DNA of 64,000 nt from Capra hircus (GCF_001704415.2 NC_030823.1:72602458-72666457); one strand, 5' to 3'; positions 22,850-34,408 are shown, counted from the stretch's first letter. The notes: generated by a model from the letters alone, not told the origin. A program made the numbers and translations.

Positions 22850-22975
22850 TGGTGAAATTCTTTGATTACCAGAATGTCTTCATGAGGACAGGAACTTTGC
22901 TCAATGTTACAACCATAATGCCCAGAACTCAGCAAACTGTATATTGACTGAACGGATGAATTCAATATGAATAGG
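22850..22975 (+). repeat. L2 LINE 3' fragment
   Basis: Resembles the L2 terminus: atgaggacaggaactttgc, caaccataatgcccagaac, then attgactgaacggatg. Strongly diverged. Confidence 0.6.
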
Positions 22976-23344
22976 TGTGAAAAGCAGCAGAAACATTAGT
23001 TTATTTTCTAGCTAATAGGGTCAAAATACCCAGCTTCAGTCTTTCCATTCTGTTCACTAAAATTTGACCCGTTATTGATTCCTTCTAAATATCCTTGGCC
23101 TCTATACGCCGTGTGTATAGAATGAGATGCTTGGTATAGAGAGGTGGCTAATGCAGACACGGTCTCACCCTGAACTTGCCACCTAGTGAATGTGGGCAGT
23201 TGCATCTCACAAAGGCTGTGAAGTGTGTGGGCCCCTTCCTCCTCTTCCACCGCACCCCGCTCTCATTCCACCTGAGATTTGAATGACGGGGAATAGACAT
23301 TAGTGAAATCAGGCATGCAAATTATTTGGTGCATAGTAGACTCT
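22976..23344. other. unique sequence with a weak CTCF-like site
   Basis: No repeat recognised. At 23,178-23,189 the sequence gccacctagtga is, in reverse complement with its flank, a 12-of-14 match to the CTCF core, in the same orientation as the 20.24 kb site. Motif evidence only. Confidence 0.35.
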
Positions 23345-24300
23345 TTTTTTAAAATTTTTTACTTTTTGTTGGAGTATAGCCTATTAACAATGTTGTGATA
23401 GTGTCAAGTGAACAGGAAAGGGACTCAGCCTTACATATACATGTAACCATTCCCCCCCAGACTCCTCCCCCATCCAAGCTGCCACATAACATTGAGCAGA
23501 GTTCCATGTTCCTACAGTAGATCCTTGTTGGTCATGCATTTTAAATATAGCAGTGTGTATGTGTCCATCTCAAACTCCCTTAACTATCAGTTCAGTTCAG
23601 TTCAGTTCAGTTCAGTCGCTCAGTCGTGTCCGACTCTTTGCGACCCCATGAATCGCAGCACGCCAGGCCTCCCTGTCCATCACCAACTCCCAGAGTTCAC
23701 TCAGACTCACGTCCATCGAGTCAGTGATGCCATCCAGCCATCTCATCCTCTGTTGTCCCCTTCTCCTCCTGCCCCCAATCCCTCCCAGCGTCAGAGTCTT
23801 TTCCAATGAGTCAACTCTTCGCATGAGGTGGTCAAAGTACTGGAGTTTCAGCTTTAGCATCATTCCTTCCAAAAAAATCCCAGGGCTGATCTCCTTCAGA
23901 ATGGACTGGTTGGACCTCCTTGCAGTCCAAGGGACTCCCAAGAGTCTTCTCCAACACCGCAGTTCAAAAGCATCAATTCTTCCGCGCTCAGCCTTCTTCA
24001 CAGTCCAACTCTCGCATCCATACATGACAACTGGAAAAACCATAGCTACACCTTCCCCTATTCCGCCCCCACCCCCACCCCTGCCCTGCCAGCAACAGTA
24101 AGTTCATTCTGGAAGTCTGCGAATCTTTTTCTGTTTTGTAAGTTAATTTGTATCAGTTCTTTTCAGATTCCACATACAAGGGATGTCATACTACATTTCT
24201 CCTTCCCTGTCTGACTTCCTTTACTCAGTATGACCATCTCTAGGTCCATTCAGTTGCTGCAAATGACTCAGTATTTTTTTTTTTTTTTCCTTACCAAGAG
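23345..24300 (-). mobile_element. L1 3' UTR, antisense, split by BovB
   Basis: Left part: gttggagtatagcctattaac, ccaagctgccacataacattg, tccttgttggtcatgc. Right part after 24,048: ccagcaacagtaagttcattc, cagattccacatacaaggg, aggtccattcagttgctgc. Both belong to one artiodactyl L1 3' UTR; the BovB between them is the later insertion. Confidence 0.88.
23588..24047 (-). mobile_element. BovB LINE 3' end, antisense
   Basis: Read on the minus strand, one open frame of 143 codons carries the RT C-terminal blocks VMYGCESWTVKKAE, ELRCWRRLLGVPWTARRSNQ, LKLQYFDHLMRR, and MDREAWRAAIHGVAKSRTR. It keeps the frame uninterrupted, so is one of the younger copies. The 3' end carries five tandem cagtt units. Confidence 0.95.
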
Positions 24301-24619
24301 ATTTCCTTGTAGATGAGAGTTATAGCTTGGAGAAGACAGTTGTTTTCCAAAGGGCTCAGAGCTTTGCTATCGACATGCTGCTTCCCCTGATTCCATAATA
24401 TGTTGGAGAAGATAGTCAACTAGCTCAACTTTGTTCAAAATGAGGAGAATCTCCTTTCAGACCTTCTGATAGCTCTTGGAAGTGTGTATCTTCTCTGGTG
24501 GTTTATTAGCACACAGCCAGACCTACATGTTTGCAGATAAAGTAGTCGTCTGAAAAATGAACAGGTAAAAATATGCTCTAATGAAAAGGAAAACCTCAAA
24601 ACAGTATGTTTAAAAAAAA

Positions 24620-24835
24620 AGTTCTGTTTACAGAATCATAGGCAGAGAACAGACTGGCGGTTGTGAAGGGGGAGGAGGTTGGTTGGAGGAAGGATAAGCG
24701 GAGTGCTTGGGTTTAGCAGACATAAACTTTTATGTATAGAATGGATCAACAACAAGGTCCTGCTAGCCTAGGGAATTATATGCAATATCTTATGATAAAC
24801 CATAATGGAAAAGAGTATTTTAAAAAAGGGAGAAA
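24620..24835 (+). mobile_element. L1 3' UTR fragment
   Basis: Sense artiodactyl L1: ggcagagaacagactggcgg, atggatcaacaacaaggtcc, gcaatatcttatgataaacc, ataatggaaaagagtat, with an A-rich end. Confidence 0.82.
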
Positions 24836-25606
24836 AGAGTTCTGTTTAACAAAATAATCTCACTTTTTTTAAGATACCACATAAAGGGAACTGAAAATAT
24901 TAACTCCCTTATTTTTATATTCACTGCTAAATTTTATAAACATGTTTTAAAAGCTATTATTTCTGAATTTAATAAAAATTTAAATGTGTCCTATTGGTAT
25001 CATTTTTAAGTTTCCAATCAAGATTTTCTTCTCACTTGAGCCAAGCCCTTACCTGCCATCTTACCTCTTTCCTTGTCCATCTACAGAGGAAGGTTTTCAT
25101 GAAAGTTTAGCATGCCCATAGACTCCAAATTTTATAATCAACATATTTCATTCAAAGACCATATTTAGAAATACATTAAAATATTTGTGTAGTCTATAAA
25201 TGACTGTATTTTAAAAAATTTGTTTTTATGGAAAATCTGTGTGACTACCGAATGTCCATTTTATGAAGTAGGTACTTACTCCTGGAGCAAAGACCTAGAG
25301 TCTCTGTGAGTTTACATGTGTTACCGTGGCTTCTTGACTGAGAAAGCGGCTTTCCTCTAGTTTCTAACATCTCCTGTTTAGAGGGAGTTGAGAATTATTA
25401 TAGATAAAATGTAGATCCAAGAATACAATGTAGATCCAATAATGGGAGATGCTTATTGAGTCTGAGTTGCATTATCTTTTTAGTGCCTTTCTAACTTGAA
25501 ATGTATATGCTTCTGTGAATTTATGGTCTAAAATCTAGGAAGAGGCTGCAGCTAGTGTCTCTGTTTTATTTTCTGAGCTTTCTACTAATTGGTCCCTAGA
25601 AAATAA
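24836..25606. other. AT-rich unique sequence
   Basis: No recognisable repeat or frame. Composition is strongly AT-rich between 24,840 and 25,250. Confidence 0.4.
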
Positions 25607-26077
25607 GACTTTTCCCTCAGTTCAGTTCAGTCACTCAGTGGTGTCCGACTCTTTGCGACCCCATGGACTGCAGCACGCCAGGTTCCCTGTCCATCACCAA
25701 CTCCTGGAGCTTCCTCAAACTCATGTCCATCACGTCGGTGATGCCATCCAACTGTCTCATCCTCTGTCGTCCCCTTCTCCTCCTGCCTTCAATCTTTCCC
25801 AGCATCAGGGTCTTTTCCAATGTGTCGATTCTTCGCATCAGGTGACCAAAGTACTGGAGTTTCAGCTTCAGCATCAGTACTTCCAATGAGTACTCAGGAC
25901 TGATTTCCTTTAGCATAGACTGGTTGGATTTCCTTGCAGTCCAAGGGACTCTTAAGAGTCTTTTCCAACACCACAGTTCAAAAGCATCAATTCTTCGGTG
26001 TTCAGCTTTTTTTATAGTCCAACTCTCACATCCATACATGACTAGTGGAAGAACCATAGCTTTGACTTTTCCCTCAG
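25607..26077 (-). mobile_element. BovB LINE 3' end with target-site duplication
   Basis: A 443-base antisense BovB (25,621-26,063) lies between identical 14-base copies of gacttttccctcag (25,607-25,620 and 26,064-26,077). On the minus strand it encodes the RT C-terminal blocks (VMYGCESWTIKKAEHRR, CWKRLLRVPWTARKSNQSML, MDREP). The duplication proves retrotransposition by target-primed insertion into otherwise unique DNA. Confidence 0.97.
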
Positions 26078-26384
26078 GTAAGTATATAATCAAAAGGATA
26101 AAAGGAAGTACCAAAATAGTTAAGATTATATAACATTTTGAAATGTCTATTTATTGCAATATAAATGGGTTTATTATATGGATGGATATGAATTCTACTC
26201 AATCATTACTTTCAAAAATAGAAGTATTTCTAAAAAATAAGATTTATGTGTATCATGTACATTAAAGTAAAATGCAACTTCTTTATATTGACTATATAAA
26301 TATTAGAAACAGCATAAATAAATAATTATTCTTGGTATATCTCTACATATTTAACTTTTTGGTTGTATCAGTCTCTAATATTAT
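26078..26384. other. AT-rich sequence next to the hAT relic
   Basis: No frame or repeat recognised. It may include the untranslated 3' part of the relic gene that follows. Confidence 0.35.
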
Positions 26385-28110
26385 GACATAGGTATTTTTC
26401 TGAAGAATATAATTTTGGATATGGCTTATTAATAATTTTTTAGATAAAACTGATTGCAGTATCCTTCAAAGCTACATTTTACGACTGACAAATTTAAAAT
26501 TGTTCATAACTTCCATTGACTTCCTTTTGTAGATCATGCAATTTTTAGTCACAAAAGTACCTTAGATATTCATGTATCTATCTGGTAAGCTTGGAGTGAA
26601 TTCTGCTGGATGAAAGATATTCTTAATTCTCTTTTTAAATATGTAAATGTATAAATATTTTATGCCAAATATTTTTGCATGCTCTGTCTTTTTCCTCCAT
26701 TGCTTCAAAAGATAGGTTTGCAAGGTATAACTTATCAAGACATTATCTGCAGCGTTTGAAGGCTATCTCAATATAGTCCCACTCAGTATAGAATATTTCA
26801 TTAAAAAAGAATCCAAGGGATCTCCATTAGAAGGTTTTCCCTAGAGGTGGAGATATTCCAAAGTACAATTACAGAGCTTCAAAGTTTAATATTTTATGCT
26901 TTTCGTCTCTTATCATTTAGCTTATCCATTTCTTCCTTGGCTTTTATGAAGTTACAACTCATCTTTCTGGTTTCAAGATTTTCTTTCAATAATTATCATT
27001 TGCTGCACATTTCAAAAGCTGAAGTTGTTTGGTGTTCCATCAGTTGGATATCTGATTAAAGATTTACAACTTCTTTCAAACAAAAGGCAACCTAAATTTA
27101 GAGGACTGCTTTACAATAAGGTTCGGTATCATTGTCAGATACTTAGATGGAGCTACAAAGTAGTTCTTTAAAATTAAAACATTTCTAAAATCTGGTGGTG
27201 ACAGACAGTGAAGAGAAAAAGCATGCACTGCCACAACTGAAACAGTTTTAAATAAATGCAGCATGAATTTTGTCACAAAAGTTAAGAATTTGGCTGACTT
27301 TAAATGCAGCCTCTATTTTGACAAGTAGATTATCAAAGCTTGTTTGGGCACATTCATGAATAATACGTGCACTACAACCTATTCCAATCAGAATTCCTAT
27401 TCCAAACCTGCAACACAAGTTTCTTGATTTAGTTGGAACATGGTTTTTACCACAATATTGGGCTCTACCAAGATTTGTATCATACTATCACTGCAAATAC
27501 AAGTAACTTTATCTTCAAGGTTGAGCTTTTTATCCATATCTTAATAGCATTTATGAGAACGTTAAAATGTTTTATCAAGACAAAATGAACTTCTAAATGT
27601 TTTAGCTTGATTTCATGTGTTGAATTTAAAAGACATTACTGGATTTAAATGAATTTCTATTTGAAGAATCTCATGAAACTAATGCAGAACTGATGCCGTC
27701 TAACTCTTAGTGAAGTTCTCTAGCTAATGGAGCCAATAGTTTTAATAGCTATAATTTCACTTTCTCACATATACAGGAGAAACTTGGAATAAAGAGTGAA
27801 ATTAATTTAGAAAAATACTCATTTGATCCCAATGATAAGTCATACTTCCCAGTGTTGTAAATGAACCTTCTGCAGCTGTACTTGTTATATTGACCCTTTT
27901 GGAAATAGTCTCTTTAAAATAATTCCTAACTTTTCCAGCTTCAAAGTATGTGTGCCGTCTGGCAATGTCAGGTAGATGATAAATGTAAACCAAAATTTTG
28001 TGCAACTGACATTTCATCACCAAGTTTCTTAAGAAATGGAAATTCAGCATTAAATATTTCATTAGACATTTACTTGTTTGAGATCATTGCCTTGGAAGAG
28101 ACAAAATAAA
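26385..28110 (-). pseudogene. degenerate hAT-type transposase gene
   Basis: No single frame is open, but minus-strand translation across frames gives the blocks of a hAT-superfamily transposase or a domesticated hAT-derived protein in order. They are a post-zinc-finger linker (KVRNYFKETISKR, then TAAEGSF; about 27,860-27,940), CICSDSM (about 27,490), and IGIGCSARIIHECAQ (27,341-27,388). Next come VLILKNYFVAPSKYL (about 27,160-27,200), a dimerisation-type block LLKENLETRKMSCNFIKAKE (about 26,950-27,000), and NIFHPAEFTPSLPDR (about 26,580-26,623). It closes with the terminal SSEKY (about 26,395). Spacing between blocks fits a roughly 570-residue protein. Many stops and several frame shifts make it non-functional. 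No introns are evident, so it is either a decayed transposon or a processed copy of a hAT-derived cellular gene. The parent is not identified. A BED-type zinc finger would be expected around 28,000-28,110, but its cysteines and histidines are not clearly kept. Confidence 0.68.
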
Positions 28111-28204
28111 ACCAAACCTTACTAAACAATAAAGTAAATACATAATTGTAGGTTTATACCATACAATAAATAATGAGTTCCACTGCAAACATATTCAGGC
28201 TATT

Positions 28205-28448
28205 CTTTCTGTGATCTCTGGTAGGGCAGTCAAGTCTGTATTCCCTGCACATATTTCATCTGTTCCAAACCGATCATCCCTGACGATTCCTACTGACCGG
28301 TGGCCTGGTAGCATCCTGCATTGTGGAGGCTGCGGTACTGGCCATGGTCCTGATCGCAGCGCAGCTGGCTGCGGATATGCACTCCGGCCAGCAGGACAGC
28401 AACACCGAACACTTTCCCAGCACAGGCAGACCAGAGGGTTAGCTGTCC
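28205..28448. other. GC-rich block of unknown origin
   Basis: About 240 bases with several CpGs and few stops on either strand, set between the AT-rich hAT relic and a Bov-A2 element. In one plus-strand frame a hydrophobic run (GGLVASCIVEAAVLAMVLIA) appears. On the minus strand another frame is open across the junction into the SINE. I do not recognise a gene. It could be the 5' part of the relic's transcript or a fragment of another processed gene. Confidence 0.35.
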
Positions 28449-28785
28449 CTGCATTGGAGAAGGCAATGGCAACCCACTCCAGTGTTCTTGCCTGGAGAAT
28501 CCCAGGGACGGGGAGTCTGGTGGGCTGCCGTCTATGGGGTCTCACAGAGTCGGACACGACTGAAGTGATTCAGCAGCAGCAGCAGCAGCAGCAGCAGCCA
28601 CTTAATCAGAGAAGGCAATGGCACCCCACTCCAGTACTCTTGCCTGGAAAATCCCATGGATGGAGGAGCTTGGTGGGCTGCAGTCCATGGGGTTGCTAAG
28701 AGTCGGACACGACTGAGCGACTTCACTTTCACTTTTCACTTTCATGCACTGGAGAAGGAAATGGCAACCCACTCCAGTGTTTTGT
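28449..28785 (+). mobile_element. Bov-A2 SINE (dimer) with (AGC)n
   Basis: Two and a partial third Bov-A unit: gcattggagaaggcaatggc, then a (CAG)9 linker at 28,571-28,598, then agagaaggcaatggcacccc to gactgagcgacttcacttt, and a final truncated unit ending at cccactccagtgtttt. Box-like ends acacgactgaag and acacgactgagcg are intact, so it is young. Confidence 0.95.
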
Positions 28786-29247
28786 TTTATCAGGGAGTAC
28801 ATGCTGTTCTCGAAAGAAAGGTGTCCGTTATATGTTTTGAAAGGAAAAGTCGGTTTGGTTATCACCTGTCATCTTTCGGATTTAACCATATGTCAATCGA
28901 AGCCCTACATGCTATATACTCACTACCTACAGAACTGCATACATACTATACTAACTACTATGAACCAACTCTGTGTTTGATAAGACCCTGGCAGAAGCTA
29001 GAGGTACAAAGCGGAAATTGCCAAACTTGTCTTAGTTTATCTTACTGCTTTGTTAATTAAAAAAAAGAGAAATCTAGGATGCATGTTAAATTGTGCAGGA
29101 TCTGGGACATTAGATAAAATTTGGGAGTGTCCCAAGCAAACCAGGGTGCAAAGTCACCTTAATAATAGGGATTATTTTCAGCTGCGGAATTTTAATGATT
29201 ATTCAGTCTTGGTGATTAAATGAAGGGTTCAGAATTTTACAGATGCA
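28786..29247. other. unique sequence
   Basis: A frame continues from the SINE into this stretch (to about 29,060) but shows no known domain. No repeat recognised. Confidence 0.4.
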
Positions 29248-29387
29248 CATAATCTACCTACAGAGAAGGAAATGGCAACGCACTCCAGTATTCTTGCCTA
29301 AGAGTCCTGTGGACAGAGGAGCCTGGTGGGTCACACAGAGTCGGACACGACTGAAGCGACTTAGCATGCATGTGTGCATAATCTACC
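29248..29387 (+). mobile_element. single Bov-A unit with target-site duplication
   Basis: One Bov-A monomer (gagaaggaaatggcaacgc to gaagcgacttagcatgcatg) between identical 11-base copies of cataatctacc (29,248-29,258 and 29,377-29,387). Confidence 0.95.
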
Positions 29388-30344
29388 CAAATTAAAAATT
29401 AGCAGAAAAGAGCAAATATTAAACTAAGTATAGTGGAATTTCTGGTGGCTCTCCGTTTTCTCTGTGTGTTTAAGATACAGGTCTGAATATCAAACAAGTG
29501 AGCAGTGATTATGAAGCAAGCATTGCCACAGGAGAGCAGGGTCTCCCGGTGTCTATGAAGTCATTTCAAGTTACAGCCCCATTTGCTTGGTTGCCCTTTG
29601 GTTCTGTGTTGCTTTTTGCGCTCGGCTGTTTTCTGCCTTGGCTGTACTTGTGCTCTCTTTAATACTCAGGAGGCGATGTTCTCACACTTCCCTGTAAATA
29701 TGCAATCTTTCTTTAGTGCTTGAGTGATGTGTGAGAGGGCTCTTACCCATTATTCCCTGCAGCGGATCTTACATCTTGCTTCACTTATTCCAAGCCTCCA
29801 TCTGACATGGATCATCATAACATCACGTATACTCATTGTAGCAAAAGCAATTTTTATGAACAAAATGATATTTTATGAACTCACTGACATAGAGGGAGAA
29901 GAACCTGTAATTTTGTCTTCTGTGATTGAAGCAATCTCAGTTCTCATTCTCCGGCTTCCTTGGTCCCATCTAAAGGAAATTTACATCATTGGCACAGGAC
30001 TTATATACATCTGGAGAGAGTTTATTCTTTCTCAGATGTCCAGTAAACCTGCAGGGGTAAGGTAAACAGGTGAGGTAAATCTGATAGGATCATAGTTATC
30101 CTAATAAACAGTTGTCTGATGCCTGCTAATTCATGGTCTCAGAATTTCTTATACCTGTGTTACTATAGGTAGCAGCCGTTTAGGGAAAGTTGTCCATAGA
30201 CCTGTCTTTCATAAGTGCCTCGACCAAGTTCTGATAGAAGCGAATATGTACATTTGTCATTCAAGCGTCAACCTCTGAAAAAGTCACATCAAGGTTGTGT
30301 ACAGCTGAGGGCACAATACTGCCGCTTCATTCAGCATGTCTCAA
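29388..30344. other. unique sequence with an unrecognised frame
   Basis: A plus-strand frame of 113 codons (29,724-30,065) is rich in hydrophobic residues (RILHLASLIPSLHLTWIIIT). No family is recognised, and no promoter or splice support is visible. Most likely chance. Confidence 0.4.
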
Positions 30345-30520
30345 CTGAGGACCTAGCACTTGCGGGTCACACGGGCAGGTAAAGTGAATAAGACACAGCT
30401 CCCGGCTTCAAGGAGTTTCGACTGGCAGAGTGGTTAGACTGGCGGACACAGGGAGAGAGCCAGACATGTTCCAGAGCGCGTCCATTGTTGCAAGCGTGGA
30501 CCATACAAGCTGTAACGGAC
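30345..30520 (-). repeat. L2 LINE fragment, antisense (tentative)
   Basis: Blocks gcaggtaaagtgaataagac and ccggcttcaaggagtttcga resemble the antisense L2 3' region ('gtgaacaagaca..ccctcatggagctt'). Very diverged. Confidence 0.5.
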
Positions 30521-31692
30521 AATGGAGGAAGATGCCTGGGTCTGTGGGGAACTTTCCATGAGCCCTTTCAAGAGCGGAGGAATGCTTAAACTGGAGGTTT
30601 TGTCACACTTGGTGAACTGGGGGTGGTGGGCGGGAGGACATCCCATGCACAGACAACAGTCACACGTGACGCTATTCATAAGTGCAGGCGGGGGCCACTT
30701 CTGACACACTGTTGCTCTCATTTGGGACATCCTGCCACCTACCTCGTGCACTGACCTGGCCAATTCAGCCTCATCTCTCAGCAGTGCCTTGTTCAAGTGC
30801 TTCCATAATGCCCTGGACTTCTTCTAATAGTGAAAAATAAATCCAAATTTTAAGTTTCAAATACTAGTTCCGCCCACAAGTTCTAAGGTTTTTAAAGAGA
30901 CGTGCGGGAAGGCCATGTTGTTTATGGTCTTGTCCTGCTACCTGGCACAGCCTGTGGTAGAGAATAAACTCTCAACGTATGAAAATAGTGAAAGAATACA
31001 TAAACATATCGACCAGGCCATGAAAATGGAGAGACAATTTTTGCCAAAAGCTGACCAAAGTTCTTTTAAAGTCCTGTCAGCCGCTGCTTTAAAATTTTTT
31101 TTTTTTTATAGCCCTCCTTTCCCATAAACTTGGTCCAAGGGACATTTATGAGTTTTTTTCTCATCTTGCTTATGATGGCAAACTGAGACCTTTCCCCTCA
31201 TAAGATCTCATCAAAATTACAGCTTGGAAGTATAAAAACAGTGAATAGCAAAAGTAAGGTGGTGCTAGCTGCTTGCTTCACCAGCTGAGAGACTTCAGCC
31301 CAGCACACGGAATGGGTGGAAGCACGTTAACTGCTGAGCCAGTGGGGGAAGCTGTTCACACTTGATCATCTGTTGGACGAGGCTGCAGCGCAGGTGAGCT
31401 TGGCCTGCCAGTCAGAACCTGGACATGTTTGCAGCTCTGTGTTGGTAAGCAAGGAGGGCCATGCGGAGAGTAATTGCTGAAACAAAGGTTAATCCAAGAT
31501 TTATTTGCAGGATTCTATGCCAGGCTCCTTCATCCTCTCTTTTCCTTTTTTCTTCTTGCTATTTTGAAGATTTTATAATTTCATATCTACCTATATTTGT
31601 CTTGGCTAAATATAGGCAAGAGCTTTTAAAAATTTCTGTATTTCTTACCTACTTTTTTTTGTACTTTCAAATACATATTTATCTTACATCAA
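30521..31692. other. unique sequence
   Basis: A 120-codon minus-strand frame (30,434-30,796) overlaps the L2 piece and this stretch and has no recognisable domain. No other feature seen apart from a T-run at 31,097-31,108. Confidence 0.4.
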
Positions 31693-31754
31693 AGTAGAGT
31701 TGAGTAACAATGTTGTGTTAGTTTCAGGTGGATAGCAAAGTGATTTAGTTATTG
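31693..31754 (-). mobile_element. L1 3' end fragment
   Basis: Short antisense L1 3' terminus (gttgagtaacaatgttgtg, ttagtttcaggtggatagc, aaagtgatttagttatt), cut off by the adjoining BovB. Confidence 0.75.
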
Positions 31755-32074
31755 AACAGCAAGGAGATCAAACGAGTCAATCCTAAAGGAAATCAAGCCT
31801 GAATTTTCACTGGAAGGATGATGCTGAAGCTGAAGTTCCAATACTTTGGCCACCTGACATGAAGAGTCAGCTCATTGGAAAAGACTGCGATGCTGGGAAA
31901 GATTGAAGGCGGGAGGAGAAGGGGACAACAGAGGATGAGATGGTTGGATGGCATCACCAACTCAAGGGACATGAATTTGAGAAAACTGGGAGATGGTGAA
32001 GGACAGGGAAGCCTGGTGTGCTGCAGTCCATGAGGTCGCGAAGGGTCGGACCCAACCGAGCAACTGAACAACAA
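31755..32074 (+). mobile_element. BovB LINE 3' end
   Basis: Sense copy starting within the 'CKEIQPVHPKGNQ' coding block (gcaaggagatcaaacgagtc) and running through gatgctgggaaagattgaag to gcaactgaacaacaac. Frame-shifted and diverged. Confidence 0.92.
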
Positions 32075-32117
32075 CTGTTATGTTTAAGACTAGAAAAACA
32101 TTTCCAATCTTTTGTTT

Positions 32118-32425
32118 TTTTAAGATTATTTGTTTTTGACTGCCCTGGGCATTCATTGCTGCACAAGGGCTTTCTCTAGTGGGGAGCAGGGTCTCCTCTC
32201 CAGGTGTGGTGCTTGGTCTTCTCATTGCAGTGGCTTCTCTTGCTGTGGAGCACGGGCTATACGTGTGCGGACTTCAGTAGCTGCAGCCTGCAGGCTCAGT
32301 AGCTGCGGCACATGGGCTTAGCTTAGCTGCTCTGTGGCATCTGGGATCCTCCCAGATAGGGACAGAACCCGTGTACCCTGCATTGGCAGGTGAATACCCA
32401 AGTACTGGACCACCACCGAAGTCTC
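32118..32425 (-). mobile_element. CHR-type tRNA-Glu SINE, antisense
   Basis: Near full-length in antisense: gcattcattgctgcacaagg, gggctttctctagtgggga, ggcttctcttgctgtggagc, ttcagtagctgcagcctgc, then the reversed head acagaacccgtgtaccctgc and ggaccaccaccgaagtc. Confidence 0.92.
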
Positions 32426-33329
32426 AACATTTCAAATCTTGACGTTCATCATTTCATAAAGTTTCAAATTCTTCATAGCTAAAACTTGAATCCCATATCG
32501 AAGAGTTTATCTCTCTTGTGATTATGGTTTTCAAGTTCTATGTTGAGTGTTGCTTACTGAGTTGATTTTTGGCTTTCAGAGCATTAGTGATCCTAGGATT
32601 TGCATCAGTGATGAGAAACGAATGTGAGGACTTCTTAATACCAGTGCAAACATTTAGAAGTTAGATTACTGTAAAAAAAAATGAACTTCAATAGAAGTAA
32701 TAAATCAGCGTCACAGAATATATAGGACTGAGTAGGAAGTGGGGGTACTAACCACTTGAAACAAAGACTGTGAAAATTAAAAAAATTATTTAAATAATTT
32801 GTTTCATTTATACGATGCTTGCAACAGAGCAATAATCTGAAATGAAAACCTGGTATTTATTTATAAGAGCTGAAGTAGAAAACCATTCAAATCATAATTT
32901 GATGGAGGGGGGAAAAACAATATCCTTCTAAACAGACTTATAAATACTTTTTACTCTGAGACACTTGGAGGTCTCCAAGTGATCTTTTTAAATGAAGTAT
33001 TGTAAATCAGTTTGTTATGCAAACACTGTAGGCAAGGGATTTTGCTCAAATTTCTGAAGTCTTCAGAAAACTGGGAAAGCTTCAAACACAAGACCCAGGA
33101 GTATGGATTACAATCCAAGATTACTGGTGGCAATAATCCCTTCTCTTCTACCACCTTGTTTAGGAGAAGGTCACATTTATAATAATAAAAATAATAATGA
33201 AAATTTAAAATTTGATATTGCTTTCCACACTAATTTGAATTTCTCTTTTTCCAGTGGAAGCCAAGATCTTGGTTCAGTGTCTGAAGAAATAGTGAACAGA
33301 TTATCCTAATGCTGAACCTAATATGTGCT
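32426..33329. other. AT-rich unique sequence
   Basis: No repeat or exon recognised; frames are at most 68 codons. Confidence 0.4.
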
Positions 33330-33565
33330 TAATTACAGTTACTGGAAAACATTCATTGCTCAGTTGTGTCTGACTCTTTTGAGACTCCATGGACTGTAGC
33401 CTGCCAGGCTCCTCTGTACATGGAATTCTCCAGACAAGAATACTAGAGTGGGTAACCATTCCCTTCTCTAGGGGATCTTACTGACCCAGGGATTGGACGT
33501 GGGTCTCCTCCATTGCAGGCAAATTCTTTATTGTCTGAGCTACCAAGGAAATAATTACAGTTACT
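33330..33565 (-). mobile_element. Bov-tA SINE with target-site duplication
   Basis: Antisense Bov-tA (Bov-A part cagttgtgtctgactctttt, tRNA-Glu head gcaggcaaattctttattg) between identical 14-base copies of taattacagttact (33,330-33,343 and 33,552-33,565). Confidence 0.96.
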
Positions 33566-33687
33566 AAATTACCTCCATTCACGACTTCCCTTTTATAATA
33601 CTTCCTCATTTGTCTTGTGGCTTTCTGAATCCTTCCAAGTCACGACTCAAAAAGTCTGCATGTATATAATATGTAGTGGTGACTGAT

Positions 33688-33908
33688 GGACTTCCCAGAT
33701 GGCTCATTGATAAAGAATCTGCCTGCCAATGCAGGAGCTCAGGAAATGCAGGTTCGATCCCTGGATCAGGAAGCTCTCCTGGAGGAGGAAATGGCAACCC
33801 ACTCTAGAATTCTTGCCTTGAAAATGCCATGGAGAGAGAAGCCTGATGGGCTACAGCCCATGTGTCACAGAGTTGAGCACGACTGAGTGACTGAACTCGC
33901 GTGCGCAA
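33688..33908 (+). mobile_element. Bov-tA SINE
   Basis: Starts gacttcccagatggctcatt, has box B ggttcgatccctggatc, and ends at gcacgactgagtgactgaac. It faces away from the preceding antisense element, about 120 bases off. Confidence 0.93.
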
Positions 33909-34094
33909 GTGTAGGCTGACAACTTAAACAGAGGAGATCATAATTAAAAGGGAACCTGGAAAATTGGAGTAGATGCAAAAAGAGATATTGTTCCCACTAA
34001 TTGAGGTGTATTGTATGGAAGACTATTTTAATTTTTCCCATTTATAAATTCTGAAGGATCCAACAACCCTACTAAAATAAAGGTCAGCTCTTTT
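33909..34094. other. unique sequence
   Basis: Nothing recognised. Confidence 0.35.
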
Positions 34095-34134
34095 TTTGTT
34101 GTTTGTTTTAATTTATTGGGGTCTAGTTGCTTTA

Positions 34135-34408
34135 CACGGAGAAGGCACTGGTGATCCACTCCGCTACTCCTGCCTGGAAACCTCCATGGACGAGGAGCCT
34201 GGTAGGCGGCAGTCCATGGGATCGCTAAGAGTCGGACATGACTGAGCGACTTCACTTTCACTTTAACTTCACACATGTATCTTGGAGAAGGGAATGGCAA
34301 CCCACTCTAGTCTTCTTGCCTGGAGAATTCCATGGACAGAGGAGCCTGGCGGGCTACAGTCCATCGGGTCACGAAGAGTCAGACATAACTGAGTGACTTT
34401 CACTTCAC
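34135..34408 (+). mobile_element. Bov-A2 SINE (dimer)
   Basis: Two Bov-A units: acggagaaggcactggtgat to gactgagcgacttcactttc, then cttggagaagggaatggcaa to aactgagtgactttcacttc. The linker is a short tttcact run rather than (AGC)n. Confidence 0.92.

Noticed and set aside
25635..26114. 159-codon minus-strand frame
   Set aside because: It is the BovB RT tail with flanking sequence read through at its start; flanked by exact target-site duplications.
28211..28699. 162-codon frame rich in glutamine (polyQ)
   Set aside because: The glutamine run is the (CAG)n linker of Bov-A2 and the end is SINE sequence; only the GC-rich left part is unexplained.
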